DNA of 64,000 bases from Flavobacteriales bacterium (lineage in GTDB: Bacteria > Bacteroidota > Bacteroidia > Flavobacteriales_F > PHOS-HE28). Each line of letters opens with the position of its first letter. Positions within the stretch are counted from its first letter, which is position 1. Position numbers and translations under genes: made by a program. The stretch covers positions 2,959,001-3,023,000 of the forward strand of contig JADJWA010000001.1 in NCBI GenBank assembly GCA_016716605.1, given 5' to 3'. Positions 34,150-40,738 of the stretch are shown here, piece after piece. Under the pieces are notes generated by a model that worked only from the letters and a program-made list of their open reading frames with translations, was not told the DNA's origin and made no database searches.

Positions 34150-34251
34150 TCATTGTCGTAGAGTCCCACGGGCCGACGAAATGAACAGGCGACTACCGCA
34201 ATCGAGGCATTTTTCGGCTCCGATGAGCATGGCCCGGCAGCGTGGGCGCAT
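34150..34251 (-). CDS. Possible tiny zinc-ribbon-like protein
   Basis: This ATG frame encodes only 33 residues but places four cysteines as MRPRCR...KCLDCGSR, with a CxxC pair. That hints at half of a zinc ribbon. It fills part of the gap between the PD40 gene and the DUF6787-like gene, and its 5' end overlaps the probable promoter of the latter. The evidence is the cysteine pattern alone. Confidence 0.2.
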   Translation of the reverse strand: MRPRCRAMLIGAEKCLDCGSRLFISSARGTLRQ

Positions 34252-34257
34252 CTTCGC
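34249..34257 (+). promoter_or_regulatory. Predicted -7 box of the DUF6787-like gene (CATCTTCGC)
   Basis: CATCTTCGC followed by CGC lies seven bases before the ATG at 34264, another near-leaderless arrangement. Confidence 0.4.
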
Positions 34258-34263
34258 CGCGTG

Positions 34264-34590
34264 ATGGCAGAGCAACAAGAGGCCAAGGCCGGTTGGGTGC
34301 AGCGGCTCGCATCCCGATGGAACGTATCACCGGCGCGCGTCGGCATCATCCTGTTGGTATTCGCCTGCACCGGCTTCACCGTCATGTTCCTGAAGAGGCC
34401 CGTCGTGGCGTGGGCCAGCGGCGATGCGGGCGATCCTCCCCTGCTCTTCTCCATCCTGTACTACCTGCTCATCCTGCCGGTGTACAACGCGCTGCTGCTC
34501 CTGTACGGTGCGCTCTTCGGCCAATTCAGCTTCTTCTGGGCCTTCGAGAAGCGCTTCTTCGCACGGTTGCTCGGGCGTCGTAAGCCCTAA
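34264..34590 (+). CDS. DUF6787-like small membrane protein
   Basis: The 108-residue protein starts with a soluble basic segment (WVQRLASRWNVS). Two membrane helices at about 24-42 and 62-85 follow. The end (GALFGQFSFFWAFEKRFFARL) resembles the GQFxFF-x-xEKR terminus of a small Bacteroidota membrane family I recall as DUF6787. Function is unknown. A GTG at 34261 directly precedes the ATG. Its last 65 bases overlap the 3' end of the convergent Vsr gene, a tight arrangement that both products appear to tolerate. Confidence 0.72.
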   Translation: MAEQQEAKAGWVQRLASRWNVSPARVGIILLVFACTGFTVMFLKRPVVAWASGDAGDPPLLFSILYYLLILPVYNALLLLYGALFGQFSFFWAFEKRFFARLLGRRKP

Positions 34591-34990
34591 TCACGCGGGT
34601 TACCTGCGCGTCGGGCGAACGCTTGATGCGGCATTCCCAGAGCGTGAGCACGCGCCAGCCCTCCTTCCTCAAGGCAGCGGCCTTTTCGCCATCGCGCTCC
34701 CTATTCCGGGCGAGCTTCGGCCCCCAGTACCAGGTATTGCGCTTGGGCCTGGGTGGCTGGCAATGCGGGCAGCCGTGCCAGAAGCAGCCATGCACGAACA
34801 CCGCCAGCTTGCGGTTCACGAAGGTGATGTCGGGACGACCGGGCGCCTTGGCGTAATGCAAGCGGTACCCGATGAGGCCCGCGGCCCGCAGGCATGCGCG
34901 CACGATCAGCTCCGGCTTGGTGTCCTTGGCCCTGATCCGGCTCATGGTCAGGCTCACTTGGGCGTTGGCTGGCTTGGGCCTTCGGCGCAT
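34526..34990 (-). CDS. vsr: Very short patch repair (Vsr) endonuclease
   Basis: The 154-residue protein matches Vsr DNA mismatch endonucleases, which nick beside T:G mismatches arising from deaminated 5-methylcytosine. It shows the RIRAKDTKPE start region, GRPDITF with the catalytic acidic residue, the zinc-binding stretch FVHGCFWHGCPHC, and WRVLTLWEC near the end. No cytosine methyltransferase is in the window, although Vsr normally accompanies a Dcm-type enzyme. The ATG at 34990 is one choice; ATGs at 35005 and 34945 are also in frame. The 3' end overlaps the DUF6787-like gene on the other strand. Confidence 0.92.
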   Translation of the reverse strand: MRRRPKPANAQVSLTMSRIRAKDTKPELIVRACLRAAGLIGYRLHYAKAPGRPDITFVNRKLAVFVHGCFWHGCPHCQPPRPKRNTWYWGPKLARNRERDGEKAAALRKEGWRVLTLWECRIKRSPDAQVTRVIRAYDARATVRRSASRRPRRS

Positions 34991-35016
34991 GGCCCAAAGG
35001 TTCATGTTGAGGGGAC

Positions 35017-35025
35017 TACTTTCGC
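35017..35025 (+). promoter_or_regulatory. Predicted -7 box of thrS (TACTTTCGC)
   Basis: TACTTTCGC with a GGCCC tail, 42 bases before the thrS ATG at 35068. It gives the translation operon a short leader. Confidence 0.5.
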
Positions 35026-35067
35026 GGCCCTTCAACGGCCATTTGTACGGTCGTGGAGCGAACCGAC

Positions 35068-37017
35068 ATGATCAAAGTGACCCTCCCGGACGGCAGCGTG
35101 CGGGAATACGCGCAAGGCGCAACGGCCATGGATGTGGCCAAGAGCATCAGTGAGGGACTCGCGCGCAATGTGCTCAGCGCGAAGGTGAACGGCGAGGTGC
35201 GCGATGCGAACCGCCCCCTTCCCGGCGATTGCACCCTCTCGCTGCTCACCTGGAGCGATCCCGAAGGCAAGAGCACCTTCTGGCACAGCAGCGCGCACCT
35301 GCTGGCCGAGGCGATTGAAGCGCTCTATCCAGGAACCAAATTCGGGATCGGACCACCCATTGAGAACGGCTTCTACTACGACATCGACCTTGGGGAGAAG
35401 ACCATCGGCGATGGCGATTTCGCAGCCATTGAGGCTAAGATGAAAGAACTCGCCGCGAAGAAGAGCGCATTCGAGCGCAAAGAGGTGGGCAAGGCCGAGG
35501 CAATCGCCTATTTCACCGAGAAGGGCGATGAATACAAGCTCGAATTGATCGAAGGCCTGAACGATGGCGAGATCACCTTTTACACGCAAGGAAACTTCAC
35601 CGACCTGTGCCGCGGGCCGCACATCCCCGACACCTCCTTCATCAAGGCCGTGAAGGTGATGAGCGTGGCAGGCGCCTATTGGCGCGGCGATGAGAAGCGC
35701 AAGCAGCTCACGCGCCTCTACGGGATCACCTTCCCCAAGCAGAAGGAGCTCGACGAGCATCTCGTGCTGCTCGAAGAGGCCAGGAAACGCGACCACCGCA
35801 AGCTGGGCAAGGAGATGGACCTCTTCACCTTCAGCGAGCGGGTTGGAGCCGGGCTTCCGCTATGGCTGCCCAAGGGCGCCGCGTTGCGCGAGCGTTTGAT
35901 CAACTTCATGAAGGAGGCGCAGGAAAAGGCCGGCTACGTGCAAGTGGCCACCCCGCACATCGGCAGCAAGGCGCTGTACGAGACCAGCGGGCACTGGGAG
36001 AAATACGGCAAGGACAGCTTCCAGCCCATGAATACGCCGCAAGAGGGTGAGCTCTTCATGCTGAAGCCCATGAACTGCCCGCACCATTGCGAGATCTTCG
36101 CCAGCCGGCCGCGCAGCTACAAGGATCTGCCCTTGCGCTTCGCCGAGTTCGGCACGGTGTACCGCTACGAGCAGAGCGGTGAATTGCATGGCCTCGCCAG
36201 GGTGCGCGGCTTCACGCAGGACGATGCCCACCTATTCTGCCGCCCGGACCAGGTGAAAGAAGAGTTCCTGAAGGTGATTGACCTTGTGCTGCTGGTGCTC
36301 AGGGCCTTGGGTTTCGAGAAATTCGAAGCGCAAGTGAGCCTGCGCGACAAGGAGGATCGGAGCAAATACATCGGCAGCGACGAGAATTGGCAGAAGGCTG
36401 AACAAGCCATCATCGACGCGGCAGCGGAATGCGGCATGAAGACCGTGGTGGAGTTTGGCGAAGCTGCCTTCTATGGCCCGAAGCTCGACTTCATGGTGCG
36501 CGATGCGCTAGGTCGCCGCTGGCAACTGGGCACCATCCAAGTGGATTACAACCTCCCGGAGCGATTCCAATTGGAATATGTGGGCAGCGACAATGCCCGC
36601 CACCGACCTGTCATGATCCACAGGGCGCCCTTCGGCTCATTGGAGCGCTTCATCGCACTGATCATCGAGCATACCGGAGGTCGATTCCCGCTGTGGCTCA
36701 CCCCGGAGCAGGCCATCCTCCTGCCCATCAGCGACAAATTCGTTGATGCCGCCAAGCAGGCGCAAGCCCAATTGGCCGCGCTGGGAATCCGGTGCGAGCT
36801 CGATGAGCGCAGCGAGAAGATCGGCCGGAAGATCCGGGATGCGGAACTGGCCAAGACGCCCTTCATGCTGATCCTGGGCGAGAAAGAGGTGGAAAGCGGA
36901 ACCCTGAGCCTGCGGGAACATGGCGTGGGCGATGCCGGCTCCGTGACCGTTGAAGCCTTCGCCCAGGTGATCCGGGAGCGGATCGAGGTGCAGCTGGGAC
37001 AGGCAACGGCGGCTTAA
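35068..37017 (+). CDS. thrS: Threonyl-tRNA synthetase
   Basis: ThrS charges tRNA-Thr and edits mischarged serine. The 649-residue protein has the full set of domains. The TGS domain is at about 1-62 and the editing domain at about 65-225, with HSSAHLLAEA and a DLCRGPHI segment. The class II catalytic core has zinc ligands in NCPHHCE (Cys near 337), DDAHLFC (His near 387) and MIHRAPFGSLERF (His near 517). The C-terminal anticodon-binding domain completes it. The ATG at 35068 is preferred over a GTG at 35053. It heads the usual thrS-infC-rpmI-rplT gene order. Confidence 0.98.
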   Translation: MIKVTLPDGSVREYAQGATAMDVAKSISEGLARNVLSAKVNGEVRDANRPLPGDCTLSLLTWSDPEGKSTFWHSSAHLLAEAIEALYPGTKFGIGPPIENGFYYDIDLGEKTIGDGDFAAIEAKMKELAAKKSAFERKEVGKAEAIAYFTEKGDEYKLELIEGLNDGEITFYTQGNFTDLCRGPHIPDTSFIKAVKVMSVAGAYWRGDEKRKQLTRLYGITFPKQKELDEHLVLLEEARKRDHRKLGKEMDLFTFSERVGAGLPLWLPKGAALRERLINFMKEAQEKAGYVQVATPHIGSKALYETSGHWEKYGKDSFQPMNTPQEGELFMLKPMNCPHHCEIFASRPRSYKDLPLRFAEFGTVYRYEQSGELHGLARVRGFTQDDAHLFCRPDQVKEEFLKVIDLVLLVLRALGFEKFEAQVSLRDKEDRSKYIGSDENWQKAEQAIIDAAAECGMKTVVEFGEAAFYGPKLDFMVRDALGRRWQLGTIQVDYNLPERFQLEYVGSDNARHRPVMIHRAPFGSLERFIALIIEHTGGRFPLWLTPEQAILLPISDKFVDAAKQAQAQLAALGIRCELDERSEKIGRKIRDAELAKTPFMLILGEKEVESGTLSLREHGVGDAGSVTVEAFAQVIRERIEVQLGQATAA

Positions 37018-37104
37018 CGTGCTGGAGGATAGGGAAAGATGCTGATATTCGCGCCCTCAAACTCCGGGGCAGGTGTTCCCGGAGGCCGAACCAAACCCCA
37101 ATAA

Positions 37105-37701
37105 GTGGCAGGTCCTCCCTTCCGTCCTAGTGGTCCGCGCCCCGGTGGCAGCGGCCCGCGTCGCCCGTTCCGCGGCCGTGTCATCAAAGAAGACCCGCAT
37201 CGGATCAACAATAAGATCTATGGCGTGAATGAGGTGCGCCTCGTGGGCGAGAACATCGAACAGGGCGTGTACCCCTTCAGCCAGGCGCTGCGCATGGCCG
37301 AGGACCTGGGCCTGGACCTGGTGGAGATCAGCCCCACGGCTGTGCCCATCGTGTGCCGCATCACCGACTACAAGAAGTTCCTGTACGACCTCAAGAAGAA
37401 GCAGAAGGAGATCAAGGCGAAGCAGACGGTGGCTGAGGTGAAGGAGATCCGCTTCGGGCCGAACACCGATGAGCACGACGTGAACTTCAAGCTGAAGCAC
37501 GCGCGCAACTTCCTCGAAGAGGGCCACAAGGTGAAGGCCTTCGTGTTCTTCCGCGGTCGCAGCATCGTGTTCAAGGAGCGCGGGGAGATCCTGCTCCTGA
37601 AGTTCGCCCAGGACTTGGAGGACATCGGGTTGGTGGAGAGCATGCCCAAGCTCGAAGGCAAGCGCATGATAATGTACCTGATCCCGAAGAAGAAGAAATG
37701 A
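37105..37701 (+). CDS. infC: Translation initiation factor IF-3 (GTG start)
   Basis: IF-3 binds the 30S subunit and checks start-codon pairing. The 198-residue protein has a Gly/Pro/Arg-rich N-terminal extension. The IF3-N domain (RINNKIYGVNEVRLVGENIE) and the IF3-C domain (VKEIRFGPNTDEHDVNFK, FFRGRSIVF) follow. The start must be the GTG at 37105, because an in-frame TAA directly precedes it and no ATG lies near the N-terminus. Other bacteria also start infC at a non-AUG codon, which lets IF-3 repress its own translation. A GATATTCGC promoter-like box is at 37044-37052. Confidence 0.97.
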   Translation: MAGPPFRPSGPRPGGSGPRRPFRGRVIKEDPHRINNKIYGVNEVRLVGENIEQGVYPFSQALRMAEDLGLDLVEISPTAVPIVCRITDYKKFLYDLKKKQKEIKAKQTVAEVKEIRFGPNTDEHDVNFKLKHARNFLEEGHKVKAFVFFRGRSIVFKERGEILLLKFAQDLEDIGLVESMPKLEGKRMIMYLIPKKKK

Positions 37702-37799
37702 CCCCGGGCGGTTGACCCCAAGGGCACACGAGCAACCAGCGAAAGATCAAAGCGATTCCGGTTCAAGCCCGGAATGACAAAGACCAAAGACGACAGCCC

Positions 37800-37991
37800 A
37801 TGCCTAAGATGAAGACCAAGTCCGGTGCAAAGAAGCGATTCAAGCTCACCGGCACCGGCGAGATCAAGTTCAAGCACGCATTCAAGCGCCACATCCTCAC
37901 CAAGAAGGAGACCAAGCGCAAGCGCGCCCTTACCAAGACCGGCGTGATCGCCGCGGTGGATAGGAAGAACGTTCTCGACCTCTTGAAGTAA
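37800..37991 (+). CDS. rpmI: Ribosomal protein bL35
   Basis: bL35 is a small basic component of the large ribosomal subunit. The 63-residue product is Lys/Arg rich and opens MPKMKTKSGAKKRFKLTG, with the conserved FKRHILTKKETKRKR segment, at normal family length. It lies 98 bases after infC and 106 bases before rplT in the standard order. The spacers on both sides hold no open frame and may carry untranslated regulatory RNA, although no specific L20-binding structure could be recognised by eye. Confidence 0.97.
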   Translation: MPKMKTKSGAKKRFKLTGTGEIKFKHAFKRHILTKKETKRKRALTKTGVIAAVDRKNVLDLLK

Positions 37992-38097
37992 GCAACCCCA
38001 ACCGCTCCAGGGTAATAATCGGTAGCGTTAACCAGGACGTGCAGCACCAAAGACCGGTCATCGAGCCGACGCTCACGCCCGAAAACCCAAGTGGAAC

Positions 38098-38442
38098 ATG
38101 CCACGCAGTCAGAATAAAGTAGCCGCCAAGGCAAGGAGGAAGAAGGTCCTCAACATGGCGAAGGGCAACTTCGGTCGCCGAAAGAATGTGCTCACCGTCG
38201 CGAAGAACACGGTGGAGAAGGGCCTCGTGCACGCGTACGACGGCCGCAAGCTCAAGAAGCGTGAATTCCGCGGCCTGTGGATCCAGCGGATCAACGCCGC
38301 CGCGCGCATCAACGGCATCAGCTACAGCGTGCTGATGAACAAGCTGAAGCAGGCCAACATCGACCTCGACCGCAAGGCGCTCGCGGAGATCGCGTACAGC
38401 GATGCCGCTGGTTTCGCCGCGATCGTGGACAAGGTGAAGTAG
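38098..38442 (+). CDS. rplT: Ribosomal protein bL20
   Basis: bL20 binds 23S rRNA early in large-subunit assembly and in some bacteria represses the infC-rpmI-rplT mRNA. The 114-residue product has the basic N-terminal arm (MPRSQNKVAAKARRKKVLN) and the globular region with LWIQRINAAARINGISYS, at full length. It ends the translation operon and is followed after 20 bases by an intrinsic terminator. Confidence 0.98.
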   Translation: MPRSQNKVAAKARRKKVLNMAKGNFGRRKNVLTVAKNTVEKGLVHAYDGRKLKKREFRGLWIQRINAAARINGISYSVLMNKLKQANIDLDRKALAEIAYSDAAGFAAIVDKVK

Positions 38443-38462
38443 GCTGTTCACTGAATATCAAG

Positions 38463-38488
38463 AAGGGCTGCCCACAAGGGCGGCCCTT
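38463..38488 (+). terminator. Intrinsic terminator of the rplT operon
   Basis: A ten-bp stem (AAGGGCTGCC with GGCGGCCCTT, one G-T wobble, six-base loop) is followed by CCGCTTTT, 20 bases after the rplT stop. Confidence 0.8.
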
Positions 38489-38513
38489 CCGCTTTTCGGA
38501 TCATCCTGGCGAG

Positions 38514-38522
38514 CATCTTTGG
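38514..38522 (+). promoter_or_regulatory. Predicted -7 box of the sugar-utilisation operon (CATCTTTGG)
   Basis: CATCTTTG has one mismatch to TAnnTTTG and ends nine bases before the ATG at 38531. The rplT terminator separates it from the operon upstream. Confidence 0.45.
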
Positions 38523-38530
38523 CGGAAGCC

Positions 38531-39832
38531 ATGAGCAAGCGATCCTATCTGGCGCCCTTCGCTGCCGTCACCAGCCTCTTCTTCATGTGGGGCTTCATCA
38601 CCGTGCTGGTCGATTCGCTGGTTCCGCGGCTGCGCGAAATCTTCGAGCTTACTTACTTCCAGGCAGGCCTGGTGCAGTTCGCCTTCTTCATCGCATACGG
38701 GCTGGTGAGCATTCCCGCGGGTTGGTTGCTCTCACGCATCGGGTACAAGCAAGGCATGCTCATCGGCCTTGCCGCCATGGGGGTGGGCTGCCTGCTCTTC
38801 TGGCCAGCGGCCGGGCTGAGGGTGTTCCCGCTCTTCCTCCTGGGCTACTTCATCCTCGCCGCCGGCATGACAGTGCTGCAAGTCGCAGCTAATCCATACG
38901 TGGCCGTGCTGGGCGAAGAGCGTGGCGCCAGCAGTCGCTTGAATCTCGCGCAGGCTTTCAACAGTGTAGGCACCACCATCGCTCCCATCATTGGGGCCCA
39001 GTTCATCCTCAGCGACAAGATCCTGAACGGCGATGCCATCAAGCTGCTTGGAACAGATGAACGCGAGGCCTACCTCGCTGCGGAGGCCAGCGCTGTGCAA
39101 GGGCCATTTATCGTGCTCGCGGGCGCGTTGCTACTGCTCGCGGTCATCGTTGCCGTGGCGCGCCTGCCGAAGATCCTGGACACAGAGCACGCCGGCAGCT
39201 ACAGTGAGGCCCTCTCCCACCCACGATTGATGCTCGGCGCCTTCGGCATCTTCCTCTATGTGGGCGCTGAAGTCGCCATTGGCACATACCTCGTGAACTA
39301 CTTCCTGAGCATGGACCTTGCCGAGGCTGTCCGTGCCAACGATTTCACCAACTGGATCGCGACCACCATGCAAGGCAAGCCGCTCGATACCGTGGATGCG
39401 AAAGGCGTGGTGGCCACTTTCGTCGCATTGTATTGGGGCGGCGCCATGGTAGGCCGATTCGTCGGATCAGCGCTCACGCTCATCCTACGCCCACCCGTGG
39501 TGCTCGCGGCCTTCGGTGCGGCGGCCATCAGCCTCATCGCGGTGAGCATGACCACCGATGGCTTCACCGCCATGTGGAGCATCCTCGCCGTGGGCCTATT
39601 CAACTCGGTGATGTTCCCCACCATTTTCACCGAGGCCATCGAAGGGATGGGCGATCTGAAGCCACAGGCCTCGGGCATCCTCTGCACCGCGATCGCAGGC
39701 GGCGCTTTCATCCCTCCATGGCTGGGCCTTTTGGCCGATGGACTCGGCTTCAAAACGGCCTTCGTGCTGTTGCTGCTCTGCTACGGCTACATCGTGGCTT
39801 ACGGTTTCTATACCAAGCGTCGAACCGCATGA
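38531..39832 (+). CDS. Sugar MFS transporter (FucP-like)
   Basis: The 433-residue protein has twelve predicted helices and belongs to the fucose/glucose-galactose:proton symporter branch of the major facilitator superfamily. It opens SYLAPFAAVTSLFFMWGF and has VAANPYVAVLG in helix 4 and a GGAFIPP segment near the C-terminus. It would import a monosaccharide across the inner membrane. The next gene is a ROK sugar kinase whose ATG overlaps this stop (ATGA), and a GH92 mannosidase follows, so mannose is the best substrate guess. The ATG at 38531 is used; an upstream TTG is less likely. Confidence 0.92.
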   Translation: MSKRSYLAPFAAVTSLFFMWGFITVLVDSLVPRLREIFELTYFQAGLVQFAFFIAYGLVSIPAGWLLSRIGYKQGMLIGLAAMGVGCLLFWPAAGLRVFPLFLLGYFILAAGMTVLQVAANPYVAVLGEERGASSRLNLAQAFNSVGTTIAPIIGAQFILSDKILNGDAIKLLGTDEREAYLAAEASAVQGPFIVLAGALLLLAVIVAVARLPKILDTEHAGSYSEALSHPRLMLGAFGIFLYVGAEVAIGTYLVNYFLSMDLAEAVRANDFTNWIATTMQGKPLDTVDAKGVVATFVALYWGGAMVGRFVGSALTLILRPPVVLAAFGAAAISLIAVSMTTDGFTAMWSILAVGLFNSVMFPTIFTEAIEGMGDLKPQASGILCTAIAGGAFIPPWLGLLADGLGFKTAFVLLLLCYGYIVAYGFYTKRRTA

Positions 39833-40728
39833 TCCTCGGCATCGACATCGGCGGCACAACCAGCAAGCTCGGCCTAGTGCATGAGGGCAAAGTGATCGCG
39901 CGCGCGCGCATCAGCACAACTGGTCATGCAGATGATCATGCCTTCGCGGATGCGCTGGCAAGCGCTGCAAGCCAACTGGTAAAGCAGGATGGGCATCCGC
40001 CCATTCAATCCGTGGGCATCGGCGCCCCCAATGCCAACCAGCTCACGGGAATCATCGAAATGGCGCCCAACCTGCCTTGGAAGAACGATGTGCCACTGGC
40101 GCGCATGATGAGCGACCGGCTCGGCGTCCCGGCCACCTTGGGCAATGATGCGAATGCCGCAGCCCTCGGCGAATGGCGTTACGGTGCGGGTCGTGGGTTT
40201 GATGATCTGCTGGTGGTAACGCTCGGCACTGGCTTGGGCAGCGGCTTCATTGTGAATGGCCAACTCGTGCTGGGCAGCGCAGGCAATGCGGGCGAGCTCG
40301 GGCATGCGATCCTCCTGCCCGATGGTCGAGCCTGCACCTGCGGAAGGAAGGGCTGCCTGGAGGCCTATGTGAGCATCCGGGGCCTGCTGGCCACCTACAC
40401 CGAAGAGGGCGGCACGGCGAATCTCACCGACGTGAAGACCATCGCGGACCTCGTGCATGCTGGTGATACCGCAGCCATCGCCTGCTTCCAGCGCACCGCG
40501 GAGTGGCTCAGCATCGGCTTGGCGAACGCGGTTTGCGCCACAGGCCCCAAGCGCATCGTGCTCTTCGGCGGCATCTCGCGGAACGGCGACCTGCTCATGG
40601 CACCGCTGCGCGAGCGCTTCCACGCTAACCTGCTCAACATCTATCAGGGTCGTGTGGACCTCACGGTATCGGCTTTGCCAGATGACGATGCGGCGCTGTT
40701 GGGGGCGGCGGCGCTGGGAACCCTTTGA
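39829..40728 (+). CDS. ROK-family sugar kinase
   Basis: The 299-residue protein has the actin-like ATPase fold of ROK kinases. The phosphate loop DIGGTTSKLG starts at residue 5, GNDANAAALGE holds the catalytic Asp, and TLGTGLGSG follows. The zinc site is formed by the His of ELGH together with CTCGRKGC. No DNA-binding domain is present, so it is a kinase rather than a NagC/XylR-type regulator. It would phosphorylate the sugar imported by the MFS protein, probably mannose or glucose. Four-base overlap with the transporter gene indicates tight co-expression. Confidence 0.93.
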   Translation: MILGIDIGGTTSKLGLVHEGKVIARARISTTGHADDHAFADALASAASQLVKQDGHPPIQSVGIGAPNANQLTGIIEMAPNLPWKNDVPLARMMSDRLGVPATLGNDANAAALGEWRYGAGRGFDDLLVVTLGTGLGSGFIVNGQLVLGSAGNAGELGHAILLPDGRACTCGRKGCLEAYVSIRGLLATYTEEGGTANLTDVKTIADLVHAGDTAAIACFQRTAEWLSIGLANAVCATGPKRIVLFGGISRNGDLLMAPLRERFHANLLNIYQGRVDLTVSALPDDDAALLGAAALGTL

Positions 40729-40738
40729 ATCAACGGAA

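Noticed and set aside
32798..34153. 451-codon minus-strand frame
   Set aside because: It runs across the PD40 gene and both divergent promoters. The plus-strand protein has clear propeller repeats, so the minus frame is a shadow.
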